From NCBI RefSeq assembly GCF_017744255.1, contig NZ_JAGHQP010000001.1, positions 248,001-312,000 of the forward strand: 64,000 nt of DNA. The letters run 5' to 3'. The number at the start of each line of letters is the position of its first letter. Position 1 is the stretch's first letter. Source of the DNA: Brevundimonas sp. A19_0 (GTDB lineage: Bacteria > Pseudomonadota > Alphaproteobacteria > Caulobacterales > Caulobacteraceae). Below, piece by piece: positions 8,708-17,161 of this stretch. The notes beneath the pieces were generated by a model, which worked only from the letters and a program-made list of their open reading frames with translations, was not told where the DNA came from and ran no database searches. A program made the translations under genes and the position numbers.

Positions 8708-9021
8708 GGGCGCTCCGACGGACGAGCTACGCATGCCCGGCTTGTGAAAGGCGCCGCACCCCAAGGGGTTAACGACACCCGGCGATGACCTGCGCGCCCT
8801 GATCCAGAGTCGCACTAAGATGTGCAGCCCTTTTCAGCCACCGGAGGAAGCGACCCCTTTTCAGACCATTCAGACGGTTCAGACGGTCTTTTTCAGACGG
8901 CGGGCGGGTCTGACCATCGGCCTCACAGGCCAGACGAGGCCCCGGTTTCAGACGATTCAGACGATTCAGACCGTCTTTCTGGAGGCCGCGTCAGGGCGTC
9001 GTCTCGCCTGCCCTGCGCGCA
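8708..9021. other. Non-coding spacer carrying 9-bp repeats
   Basis: No credible gene is seen between the receptor terminator and the M16 terminator. Short open frames here are low-complexity, lack ribosome sites and follow the repeat period. The stretch contains the TTCAGACNN repeats listed separately and otherwise nothing I can identify. Confidence 0.6.
8860..8973. repeat. Two clusters of 9-bp tandem repeats, consensus TTCAGACNN
   Basis: Units are TTCAGACCA 8860-8868, TTCAGACGG 8869-8877, 8878-8886 and, after a 5-bp break, 8892-8900; then TTCAGACGA 8947-8955 and 8956-8964, and TTCAGACCG 8965-8973. The stretch between also contains GTCTGA and CAGACG in both orientations. The 9-bp period is intact within each cluster. 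It is not a CRISPR: the units are too short and there are no unique spacers. Confidence 0.8.
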
Positions 9022-9053
9022 AGAAAAAGGGCGGCGCCCGATGGACGCCGCCC
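9022..9053 (-). terminator. Rho-independent terminator of the M16 peptidase gene
   Basis: Read on the minus strand, GGGCGGCG (9053-9046) pairs with CGCCGCCC (9036-9029) and is followed by TTTTTCTT. It lies about 30 bp after the stop of the peptidase gene. Confidence 0.85.
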
Positions 9054-9082
9054 CCTGTCAGTCGTGTCGTGTGGGGTGAGCC

Positions 9083-11920
9083 CTACTCGACAGGATCGCC
9101 GTTGATGTCGACCACGCGAACCTCACCCAGACCCAGTTCGCGGATCTTGGGCTCGATGGCCTCGCGGTCACCGACGACCACCCAGACGGTCGGACCGTCG
9201 CCCAGCACGTCCCGGGCTGCGGCCGAGACCGAGACGGGGGTGGTGGCGGCCAGTCCGGCGGCGCTGCGATCATAGTAGTCGTCCGGCAGGCCGTAGACGA
9301 CCATCTGGACCAGATCACCGGCCACCGAGCCATTGGTTTCCCAATCGCCGGCCATGCCCTGGATCAGATTGGCCTTGTGCGCCGCCAGTTCCTGCTCGGC
9401 GACCGGACGACCGTCGACGATGTCGGTCAGTTCGCGGTCGATCTCGACCAGGCTGTCGGCCGTGCGGTCGGCCTGCACACCCGTCGAGACGAGGAACAGA
9501 CGCTCGCCCGGCGTGCGGCGGATGCCCGAGCCGGCGCCGTAGGACCAGCCCTTGTCCTCACGCAGGTTCATGTTGATGCGGCTGGTGAAGGCCCCGCCCA
9601 GCGCCGTGTTCATGGCGGTGATCGCGGGTTCGGTCTCCGGGTTCAGCGGATCGATCAGGCGACCGGCCATGATGATCGACTGGGGACCGGGCCGGTTGAC
9701 GATGAGCACCTGCGGCTGGCTGTAGCTGGGCGGCGTACCGACGCCCGCACGTTCGGGCAGCGGGGTCGAGGGCGCATCCCAGTCCGAGAAGGCGCGCTCC
9801 AGCTCGGGCACCAGTTCCGCCATGGTCGTGTCGCCGACGACCACCAGGGTGGCGTTGTCAGGACGGAACCAGGTGTCGTGGAAGGCCCGGGCATCCGCCG
9901 GGGTCAGCGACTGGACCGTGGCCTCGGTGCCCGAGGTCGCGCGGCCATAGGGGCTGTTGTCGCCATAGAGGGCGTCGGCCAGAACCCGGTTGGCGATGGC
10001 GCCCGGGTTACGGTTCGACTGCTGGATGCCCGAGATCTGCTGGGTCCGCGCCCGCTGGAAGTCTTCCTCACGGAAGGCGGGGTTCATGACCACATCGGCG
10101 AACAGGTCCAGCGACGGCCGCAGGCGCGATTCGATGGCGGTCATGCTGACGACCGTATAGTCGACGGCCGAGTTGGCCCCGAGCGTGGCGCCCAGCAGCT
10201 GCTGGCGGTCGCTGATCTCGAGGGCATCGAGGGTCTCGGTGCCGTTGGTCATGACCGCAGGCGTCAGGACGGCCAGGCCGTTCTTGTCTGCCGTTTCGGC
10301 GGCAGCACCGGCGTTGACGATCAGGTTCATGCTGACGGTCGGCACACCTGAACGGGGGGCCAGAACGACCTGCAGACCGTTGGACAGCGTCGCCCGCTCG
10401 AAGTCGGGGAAGCTGGCCATCGGCATTTCGCCGGCCTGCGGCATCTGCGAGCGATCAGCCCCCGTGGCCGCAGCCTGATAGTCCGGGAAGGGCAGGACCT
10501 CGAGGCTGTAGGAACCGTCCGACAGCCATTCACGACCCGCAGCGACCAGATCGGCCGGACGCGCGTCGAGGATGCGCTGGTAGCTGACACGCCAGGCGGC
10601 GGGGTTGTCGTGGAAGACCTCGCCTTCGGCCAGCAGGTCGGACTTGCCGCCGAAGCCGCCGATCCGCTCCAGACCGCGCACATAGGCCGAACCGGTCGAG
10701 GTCCGGGCGCGCTCCAGTTCGATCGGCGTCGGGCCGTCGGCCAGCAGGCGGGCGAGTTCCTCATCGATGATCGCCTCGATCTCGGCCAGATCCTGACCCG
10801 GCTTGGCGGTCGCGATGATCATGAACTGGCTGCCGATCTCGCCGTCCGAGACAAAGGCGCCGACATTGGTGGCGATCTGGTCATCGAACACCAGACGCTT
10901 GTAGAGGCGCGAGTTGCGGCCCGAGGTCAGCACCTGGGCCAGCAGGCCGAGGTGGTCAGTGTCGGCCTCGCCGGCCGGCGGCACGTTCCAGACCTTGTAC
11001 AGACGCGGCTCGCCCACGCGGTCGTACATGACCTCACGCTGCTCGCCTTCCATGCGCGAGATCATGCGGGCGGGCTGGGTGACGGGCGGTCCGGGCGGGA
11101 TGTCGCCGAAGTAGTGCTGGACCTTGGCCAGCGCCTCTTCCGGCGTGATGTCGCCGGCCAGCACGATCACGGCATTGGCCGGGCCGTAGTAGCTGCGGAA
11201 CCAGTCCTGCACGTCGCTCAGTTCGGCGGCGTCGAGGTCAGCCATCTCGCCGATGACGGTGTGGCCGTAGGGGTGGTCATCCGGATAGGTGGCGAAGGTG
11301 ATGGCGTTCCAGGCGCGGCCATAGGGCTGGTTCTCGCCCTGGCGCTTTTCGTTCTGGACGACGCCGCGCTGCTCATCGAGACGGGCCTGGTCGACCGCGC
11401 CCAGCAGGTGACCCATGCGGTCGCTTTCCAGCCACAGCATGGCGTCGAGGCCGCTGGTCGGGACGTTCTGGAAATAGTTGGTGCGGTCGTTGTTGGTCGT
11501 GCCGTTCTGGTCGGTGGCCCCCAGCAGCTCGGTCGCCTTGAAGAAGTCCGAGTTGAAGTTCTCCGACCCGTTGAACATCAGGTGCTCGAACAGGTGGGCG
11601 AAGCCCGAACGGCCTTCCGGCTCGTTCTTGGAGCCGACGTGGTACCAGATGTTGACGGCGACGATCGGGGCCTTGTGGTCCTCGTGCACGATCAGGGTCA
11701 GGCCGTTGTCCAGCACATAGCGGGTGAAGGGGATGTCCACGTCGGGAAGCGGCGGCAGGGCCGAGTCCTGGATCAGGGCATCGGCATCCGAGGCCGTCGC
11801 CGGCACCATGGCCTGCGGATCGGGACGGAGATCGGTCGACTGGGCCTGGGCGGCAGTCGCCAGGATGGCGGGCAGGCAGGCGCCCGCAATCAGATAGCTG
11901 CGAAGCGTGGACGGTCTCAT
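9083..11920 (-). CDS. M16 (pitrilysin) family zinc metallopeptidase, two-domain, exported
   Basis: A 945-residue protein with a signal peptide (cleavage near residue 27, AQAQ). The first M16 half has the inverted zinc motif HLFEH at about 109-113 (SGFAHLFEHLMFNGS) with a downstream Glu in VVQNEKRQGENQ near 190. The second half (from about residue 490, RATLSNGLQVVLAPRSGVP) keeps the fold but lacks HxxEH, as is usual for the non-catalytic half. These clam-shell enzymes degrade peptides and small proteins, here in the periplasm or at the outer membrane. The gene stands alone, with its own terminator and a divergent ammonium-transporter gene upstream. The length fits the fused two-domain class rather than single-domain processing peptidases. 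Confidence 0.93.
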   Translation of the reverse strand: MRPSTLRSYLIAGACLPAILATAAQAQSTDLRPDPQAMVPATASDADALIQDSALPPLPDVDIPFTRYVLDNGLTLIVHEDHKAPIVAVNIWYHVGSKNEPEGRSGFAHLFEHLMFNGSENFNSDFFKATELLGATDQNGTTNNDRTNYFQNVPTSGLDAMLWLESDRMGHLLGAVDQARLDEQRGVVQNEKRQGENQPYGRAWNAITFATYPDDHPYGHTVIGEMADLDAAELSDVQDWFRSYYGPANAVIVLAGDITPEEALAKVQHYFGDIPPGPPVTQPARMISRMEGEQREVMYDRVGEPRLYKVWNVPPAGEADTDHLGLLAQVLTSGRNSRLYKRLVFDDQIATNVGAFVSDGEIGSQFMIIATAKPGQDLAEIEAIIDEELARLLADGPTPIELERARTSTGSAYVRGLERIGGFGGKSDLLAEGEVFHDNPAAWRVSYQRILDARPADLVAAGREWLSDGSYSLEVLPFPDYQAAATGADRSQMPQAGEMPMASFPDFERATLSNGLQVVLAPRSGVPTVSMNLIVNAGAAAETADKNGLAVLTPAVMTNGTETLDALEISDRQQLLGATLGANSAVDYTVVSMTAIESRLRPSLDLFADVVMNPAFREEDFQRARTQQISGIQQSNRNPGAIANRVLADALYGDNSPYGRATSGTEATVQSLTPADARAFHDTWFRPDNATLVVVGDTTMAELVPELERAFSDWDAPSTPLPERAGVGTPPSYSQPQVLIVNRPGPQSIIMAGRLIDPLNPETEPAITAMNTALGGAFTSRINMNLREDKGWSYGAGSGIRRTPGERLFLVSTGVQADRTADSLVEIDRELTDIVDGRPVAEQELAAHKANLIQGMAGDWETNGSVAGDLVQMVVYGLPDDYYDRSAAGLAATTPVSVSAAARDVLGDGPTVWVVVGDREAIEPKIRELGLGEVRVVDINGDPVE

Positions 11921-12238
11921 GGATACACCCCTGTTTCCGGCTCCTCTACCGGAGCCTTCCCGAAAGTCCTAAACCGGGACCGACGCCGCGCAAAGGGCGC
12001 GAACATTGCGAATCCGTAAGGTTTGAGGAGGGGTTACGCAGCTGCGAAGCCGAAGGGCGGGAACGTGCACGAAGCCAGAGCCCGCCCGTCACACGCCGCA
12101 TGATCCCCTCGATATTGCACCGCACACGAAAGGAATTGCCTATCGCAGCGCAATAGGTTCCTATGCGGTTCCGGGGGGTCGGGTTCAGCCGGAGTCGGCC
12201 TCGCCGCCTCCTCCCCTGAGCCGCCCCGGATCCCTGAC
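11921..12238. promoter_or_regulatory. Divergent intergenic region between M16 peptidase and ammonium transporter
   Basis: 318 bp without a gene. It must hold both promoters. A dyad cluster at 12139-12164 is listed separately. I looked for a sigma-54 promoter (GG-N10-GC with TTGC) and NtrC sites, which commonly drive amtB, and found no convincing match. Confidence 0.45.
12139..12164. promoter_or_regulatory. CCTAT/ATAGG dyad cluster upstream of amtB
   Basis: CCTAT (12139-12143), ATAGG (12153-12157) and CCTAT (12160-12164) form two overlapping inverted pairs about 75-100 bp before the transporter start. It is a possible operator; the binding protein is unknown. Confidence 0.3.
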
Positions 12239-13486
12239 ATGCCCCCTTCCCCGCTTATGGCCCACCAGGCCGCCCTTGAGATTGACGCCGCCGCGACCGG
12301 CTGGATCCTGACGTCGACGGCCCTGGTGCTCCTGATGACCCTGCCGGGACTGGCACTGTTCTACGGCGGCATGGTGCGCCGCAAGAACCTGCTGGCGACC
12401 ATCGCCCAGTCGACTGCCGCGCTGTCGATCGTGACCGTGCTGTGGTTCGTGGCCGGCTACAGCCTGTCCTTCGGCCAGGGCCCCGCCGCCCTGAACAGTC
12501 TGGTGGGCGGGCTGGATGCAGCCTTCCTGCGCGGCGTCGGCATCGACACCGCCCACAGCCTGTCACCGGGCCTGCCGGAGTTCCTCTGGATCGCCTATCA
12601 GCTGACCTTTGCCATCATCACGCCGGCGCTGATCGCGGGAGCCTTTGCCGAGCGGATGAAGTTCTCGGCCTCGCTGCTGTTCTTCGGCCTGTGGCACCTG
12701 ATCGTCTATGCGCCGATCTGCCATCAGGTCTGGGGCGGCGGCTATCTGGGCGGCATGGGCGTGCTCGACTTTGCCGGTGGTGCCGTGGTGCACGTCAACG
12801 CCGGCGTCGCGGGTCTGGTCTGTGCTCTCGTGCTCGGGCCGCGCCATGGCTTTGGCCGGGACAATATGGCGCCCCACAACCTGTCGCTGACGGCCATCGG
12901 CACGGGCCTGCTGTTCGTCGGCTGGCTGGGCTTCAACGCCGGTTCGGCCTGGGCAGCAGACGGCATTGCCGCCGTTGCGGCCCTCAACACCATCCTGGCG
13001 GCGGCCACGGCGGCGCTGGGCTGGATGGTCGTCGAGTGGTTCGACCACAAGAAGCCGACCCTTCTGGGCCTGCTGTCCGGGATCGTCGGCGGTCTGGTCG
13101 GGGTGACGCCGGCCGCCGGTCTGGTCGATCCGATGGGCGCGTTCCTGATCGGCGCGATATCGGGCCCGGCCTGCTACTTCGGCGCAGTCTGGCTGAAGCG
13201 CGCCCTGAAGTACGACGACAGCCTGGACGCCTTCGGCGTGCATGGCATGGGCGGCATCGTCGGCGCCCTGCTGACGGGCGTATTCGCGTCTGCGGCCATC
13301 AACCCTGCGGCGGACGGCGCCTCGATCCTCAATCAGGCCTTGGGTCTGGTCGCGGTCATCGCCTGGAGCGCGGTCGGCACCTTTGCGGTCCTGATGATCT
13401 GCCGCTTCACGACCGGACTGAAGGTCACCCGCGAACAGGAGATCGAGGGCCTCGACGTCACCCAGCATGGCGAGGGCCTTCACTGA
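12239..13486 (+). CDS. amtB: Ammonium transporter (Amt family)
   Basis: A 415-residue membrane protein with about 11 transmembrane helices. The conduction pathway is complete: the Phe gate region LTFAIITPALIAGAFAER, Asp and first His in GVLDFAGGAVVHVNAG (His near residue 184), GWLGFNAGS, and the second His in FGVHGMGG (near 334). It imports ammonium for assimilation. The listed start is the first ATG; MAHQAALEI, six codons on, is an equally good start because the first helix begins only at about residue 20. No glnK gene is adjacent, unlike the common glnK-amtB pairing, so any PII partner is encoded elsewhere. The gene converges on the inhibitor gene with an 11-bp gap. Confidence 0.95.
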   Translation: MPPSPLMAHQAALEIDAAATGWILTSTALVLLMTLPGLALFYGGMVRRKNLLATIAQSTAALSIVTVLWFVAGYSLSFGQGPAALNSLVGGLDAAFLRGVGIDTAHSLSPGLPEFLWIAYQLTFAIITPALIAGAFAERMKFSASLLFFGLWHLIVYAPICHQVWGGGYLGGMGVLDFAGGAVVHVNAGVAGLVCALVLGPRHGFGRDNMAPHNLSLTAIGTGLLFVGWLGFNAGSAWAADGIAAVAALNTILAAATAALGWMVVEWFDHKKPTLLGLLSGIVGGLVGVTPAAGLVDPMGAFLIGAISGPACYFGAVWLKRALKYDDSLDAFGVHGMGGIVGALLTGVFASAAINPAADGASILNQALGLVAVIAWSAVGTFAVLMICRFTTGLKVTREQEIEGLDVTQHGEGLH

Positions 13487-13496
13487 CCGCCCGGAC

Positions 13497-13934
13497 CTAC
13501 ATCATGGCAGCGGGTTCGAGCCGGTAGGTCACGCCGCCGGTTTCAGCCTCCATGCGGTTCAGCCCGGTGCGCCGGAAGCGGAGTACCGGCTCGCCACCGG
13601 CATCCGTCAGGGCGACCAGACCGCCGATGACACGCCACCCCGCCACCCGGGCGATGGCCGTCTTCTCGCAGCCCTCCAGATAGACGCCGAAGCCCTGGCC
13701 CTGTGGCGTCGTCTGGAGCGCAATGCGGCACTCCCTGTCGTCCGGACGGTCTGATGCATACAGCGCCCAGAGCCCGCTGACCTCTTCGGGGCCAACCGGA
13801 AGGGCATCCTGGGGGGCGTCGGTCATCTCGGGAGCTCCGGTGGCGGGCGATGCCTGGGGTTCGGCCGCCGTGCAGGCTCCGGCCGCGAAGGCCAGCGCGA
13901 GCAGGCCGGCGAGACCGGGACGGAGTCCGTCCAT
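13497..13934 (-). CDS. AprI/Inh-like protease inhibitor lipoprotein
   Basis: A 145-residue exported protein. The N-terminus has a lipoprotein-like signal (LLALAFAAGAC), then an Ala/Pro-rich linker, then a small beta-barrel domain from about residue 48: VSGLWALYASD, RECRIALQTT, GVYLEGC (a probable disulphide between the two Cys), ARVAGWRVIGGLVALTDAGG. This pattern matches the AprI/Inh inhibitor family, whose members sit in the periplasm and block serralysin-type metalloproteases. The ATG at 13934 is preferred over one 13 codons upstream because AGGGAG precedes it. It is divergent from a type I secretion ABC/MFP pair, the classic neighbourhood for such inhibitors, although no protease gene is in the window. 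Confidence 0.7.
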   Translation of the reverse strand: MDGLRPGLAGLLALAFAAGACTAAEPQASPATGAPEMTDAPQDALPVGPEEVSGLWALYASDRPDDRECRIALQTTPQGQGFGVYLEGCEKTAIARVAGWRVIGGLVALTDAGGEPVLRFRRTGLNRMEAETGGVTYRLEPAAMM

Positions 13935-14045
13935 GGCAGGAAACTCCCTGTGGCGACGGCCGTTTGCCGACATGGTACTATCTCGGTCACCAATCGGTGG
14001 CTAGAGTAAGACATCCCCCGGTCGAACGTCGGCCGAACCCCTGAG

Positions 14046-15806
14046 TTGCGCGTGTTCAACGACCTGATCCCCGGAAAACCCGGAACCGAGCCTCTTGCCG
14101 AGGCGATCAAGGCGTGTCGCCCGCACTTTGGTTGGGCGGCCGTGTTCAGCGCGCTCGTGAACCTGCTGTATCTCACGCCCACCCTGTACATGATGCAGGT
14201 GTATGACCGGGTCGTACCGACCGGGGGCGTGCCGACATTGCTGCTGGTCAGCGCCATCGCCGTGTTTGCCCTGGCGACTCTGGCCCTGCTGGACTGGCTG
14301 CGCACCCGGCTGCTGGTGCGGGCGGGGCTGAGGCTGGACCGCCTTCTGGTCTCCCGGCTGCTGGGCCGGGTTGTAGACCTGCAGGCCCATTCTCCTGGCA
14401 GTCAGGCGCTGCGAGAGTTCGACCACGTCCGAAGCGCCGTGTCGGGACAGGGCACCCTGGCCCTGTTCGATGTGCCGTGGACGCCCATCTACATCGGCTG
14501 CTGTTTTCTGCTGCACCCCGCGCTCGGCGCCCTGACCCTGGCGGGCGGAATAGTGCTGTTCGTGCTGGCGGTGCTGAATGAGCGGGACAGTCGTCCGCGC
14601 CTGACCGATGCCATGAAGGAAGGGCAGGCTGCCTATGCCGCCCAGGAAAGCATGGCGGCCCAGAGCGAGGTTGTCCGGGCGCTGGGCATGCGGCAGGCCG
14701 GGATCGCCCTGCAGGTCCGCCAGCGCCAGATCGCGACCCAGCGGCAGGCCGAGGCCCAGTTCACTGGCGGTCGCTATACCGGCATCATCAAATTCCTGCG
14801 CCTGATGCTGCAGTCTGCGGCCCTGGGGCTGGCTGCCTATCTGACGGTCAATGGCGAGATTTCGGCGGGGTCGATCATTGCCGCCTCGGTCCTGCTGACC
14901 CGGGCCGTGCAGCCGATCGAACAGATGGTCGGTGCCTGGCCTACCCTGATGCAGGCCAGGTCCTCATGGAAATCCCTGCTGCAGATCTTTGCCTCCACCG
15001 CCCGGGTGGACCGGGAACTGACGACCCTGCCCCCGCCGGAAGGCCGGCTGTCCCTGGAGCAGGTCACGGTGCGTCTGCCCGGCGCCCAGACGACGCAACT
15101 GAAGGGTGTTACCCTGACGCTTGAGCCGGGGCAGGTGCTGGGCGTGATCGGCCCGAGCGGGTCCGGCAAGACGACGCTGGCGCGGGTGGTGGCCGGCGCG
15201 ATTACCCCCACCTCCGGCTCGGTCCGGCTGGACGGGGCCGACTATGACGCCCGTGAAGGCGACCGGCTGGCGGAATATATCGGCTATCTGCCCCAGGTGC
15301 CGGGCCTGTTTGCCGGTACCGTGAAGGACAATATCTCGCGCTTCCAGTCGGCGCTGGGCGCGCCCGCCGAGGAGGTCGACCGGGAAGCCATTGCTGCGGC
15401 GCAGGCCGCAGGCGTGCATGAGATGATCCTGCGCCTGCCCGAGGGCTATGACACCCGCCTCGGCCCCAACGGCGCCGGCCTGTCGGTCGGGCAGTCCCAG
15501 CGGGTCGCCCTCGCCCGCGCCCTCTATCGCAATCCGGTCGTTCTGGTTCTGGATGAGCCGAACGCCAATCTGGACCAGGAAGGCGAGACCGCGTTGGTCC
15601 AGGCAATCCGCACTGCGACCGCGCGCGGCACCACCGTCATCATGGTCGCCCACCGTGCCGGCGTGCTCGGCATTGCGGATCGTTTGCTGATGCTGAAGGA
15701 CGGGGTGCCGCAGATGGAGGGCGCTCGTGACGAGGTTCTGGCCCGACTGAATCCGGGCCGGACCCGCCCGACCGTCGTGCCCCCGCCGGGAGCCCGGTCG
15801 GCGTGA
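14046..15806 (+). CDS. Type I secretion ABC transporter (PrtD/RsaD type permease-ATPase)
   Basis: A 586-residue half-transporter: about six transmembrane helices over residues 25-300 and a C-terminal ATPase with Walker A GPSGSGKTTL (near 369), signature LSVGQSQRVALARAL (near 478) and Walker B VLVLDEPNANLD (near 502). The length and the N-terminus (PHFGWAAVFSALVNLLYLTP) fit the PrtD/AprD/RsaD class, which exports RTX proteins such as metalloproteases and the Caulobacter S-layer protein. The start is a TTG at 14046; a GTG two codons later is possible. It overlaps the following membrane-fusion gene by 4 bp. Neither the outer-membrane TolC-like factor nor an RTX substrate is encoded in the window. 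Confidence 0.92.
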   Translation: MRVFNDLIPGKPGTEPLAEAIKACRPHFGWAAVFSALVNLLYLTPTLYMMQVYDRVVPTGGVPTLLLVSAIAVFALATLALLDWLRTRLLVRAGLRLDRLLVSRLLGRVVDLQAHSPGSQALREFDHVRSAVSGQGTLALFDVPWTPIYIGCCFLLHPALGALTLAGGIVLFVLAVLNERDSRPRLTDAMKEGQAAYAAQESMAAQSEVVRALGMRQAGIALQVRQRQIATQRQAEAQFTGGRYTGIIKFLRLMLQSAALGLAAYLTVNGEISAGSIIAASVLLTRAVQPIEQMVGAWPTLMQARSSWKSLLQIFASTARVDRELTTLPPPEGRLSLEQVTVRLPGAQTTQLKGVTLTLEPGQVLGVIGPSGSGKTTLARVVAGAITPTSGSVRLDGADYDAREGDRLAEYIGYLPQVPGLFAGTVKDNISRFQSALGAPAEEVDREAIAAAQAAGVHEMILRLPEGYDTRLGPNGAGLSVGQSQRVALARALYRNPVVLVLDEPNANLDQEGETALVQAIRTATARGTTVIMVAHRAGVLGIADRLLMLKDGVPQMEGARDEVLARLNPGRTRPTVVPPPGARSA

Positions 15807-17158
15807 GCGAAACCCCGGCATCATCCGGCCAGCCCCGTGCGAACGTTCTCGACGACACGGTAGAAGACTCCCCACGCGGTGAGCTGCGGGTCGGGCTGGC
15901 CATTATCGGCCTGTTCTTCATCCTGTTTCTGGGATGGGCCGCCTTTGCCCCGCTGGATGCCGGCGCCTTTGCGACCGGACAGGTCGCCGTCTCGGGAAAT
16001 CGCCAGGCCGTCCAGCATCGCGACGGCGGCGTCGTCAGTGCGCTTCACGTCGCGGAGGGGGACACGGTCGAGGCGGGCCAGATCCTGATCGAGGTCGCAG
16101 GCGGAGAACTGGCGGCGACCGAGCGGGGCCTGACCGGACAGGTCGTGGCCCTGCTGGCACAGCGCGCCCGGCTGGCGGCCGAGCGGGATGGACTGGGCGC
16201 GATTCCCGTCCCGCCCGAGTTCGCCGCCATGTCCCCCGAGGATCAGGCCCTGGCCAATGAAGCCATGGCCCTGCAGCGCCAGCAATTTACCGCCCGACGC
16301 ACGGGTCGCTCGACCCAACGCGGCGTACTGGGCCAACGGGTCAACCAGCTTCAGCAACAGGTCTCCGGCTATGAGCGGCAGCTGGAAGCCAATGCCGAAC
16401 AGAGGCGTCTGATCGCGGAGGAATTGGCCGACGTCCGCCGACTGGCCGAGCAGGGCTATGCGCCCATCAGCCGGGTGCGCGCGCTGGAGCGACAGGCGGC
16501 GGCTCTCGACGGCGAGGCCGGGTCGTTGCGTGCCGAGATCGCGCGGGCCAATGAGGCCATGGGCGAGGCGCGGCTGCAGATGTCCGGCGTCGGCACCGAC
16601 ATGGACGAGGACGTGACCGAACAGCTCCGCGCGGTCGAAGTTCAGTTGAACGAACTTCAGCCTCGCCTGTCAGAGGTGCGCGCCCAGATCGAGCGCAACC
16701 GGGTGCGGGCGCCCGTCTCCGGCCAGGTCGTCGGCCTGACCGTCTTCACGCCCGGCGGCGTGATCCAGGCCGGGCAGACGCTCATGGAGATCGTGCCGTC
16801 GAACGCGTCGCAGATCATCGTGGCCCGGGTTCAGCCGAACGACGTCGACAATCTGCGGGTGGGTCTGCTGACCGAGGTGAAATTCCCGGGCCTGCGCTCA
16901 TCCAACCCACCGATCCTCAAGGGGCGCGTCGAACGCATTTCCGCCGACAGCTTCACCGAAGAGGGCTCGAACGCCCGCTACTTCCGGGCCGAGATCGTCG
17001 TGCCCCCGGAAGAGCTGGCCAAGCTGGGCCGGGGCGCCGATTCCATCCGGACAGGCTCGCCGGTCGAGGTGGTGATCGTACTGCGGCGCCGGACCCTGCT
17101 GCAGTACATGATCGAGCCCCTCGCGCGGGGCCTGTGGCGGACGGGAAGCGAAATCTAG
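15803..17158 (+). CDS. Type I secretion membrane-fusion protein (HlyD/PrtE type)
   Basis: A 451-residue periplasmic adaptor: a cytoplasmic tail, one membrane helix (about 32-52, IIGLFFILFLGWAAFAP), a lipoyl-like half-motif (AVQHRDGGVVSALHVAEGDT), a long coiled-coil hairpin rich in Gln, Glu and Arg (about 100-290), the second lipoyl half (NRVRAPVSGQVVGL) and a C-terminal beta domain. It bridges the ABC exporter to an outer-membrane TolC-type channel. It starts with GTG inside the ABC gene's stop codon (GTGA), so it is translationally coupled to it. It ends 3 bp before the convergent malate synthase gene. Confidence 0.93.
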   Translation: MSETPASSGQPRANVLDDTVEDSPRGELRVGLAIIGLFFILFLGWAAFAPLDAGAFATGQVAVSGNRQAVQHRDGGVVSALHVAEGDTVEAGQILIEVAGGELAATERGLTGQVVALLAQRARLAAERDGLGAIPVPPEFAAMSPEDQALANEAMALQRQQFTARRTGRSTQRGVLGQRVNQLQQQVSGYERQLEANAEQRRLIAEELADVRRLAEQGYAPISRVRALERQAAALDGEAGSLRAEIARANEAMGEARLQMSGVGTDMDEDVTEQLRAVEVQLNELQPRLSEVRAQIERNRVRAPVSGQVVGLTVFTPGGVIQAGQTLMEIVPSNASQIIVARVQPNDVDNLRVGLLTEVKFPGLRSSNPPILKGRVERISADSFTEEGSNARYFRAEIVVPPEELAKLGRGADSIRTGSPVEVVIVLRRRTLLQYMIEPLARGLWRTGSEI

Positions 17159-17161
17159 CGC

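Noticed and set aside
8860..8973. Possible CRISPR array
   Set aside because: Units are 9 bp in direct tandem, no spacer of 30 bp or more separates them and no cas gene is present.
8820..9275. Short plus-strand open frames through the 9-bp repeats
   Set aside because: The repeat length is a multiple of three, so frames stay open by construction; no ribosome site or conserved sequence.
9083..9600. Fusion of the M16 gene with a second enzyme because of its length
   Set aside because: The second half is a degenerate M16 repeat, normal for the two-domain class.
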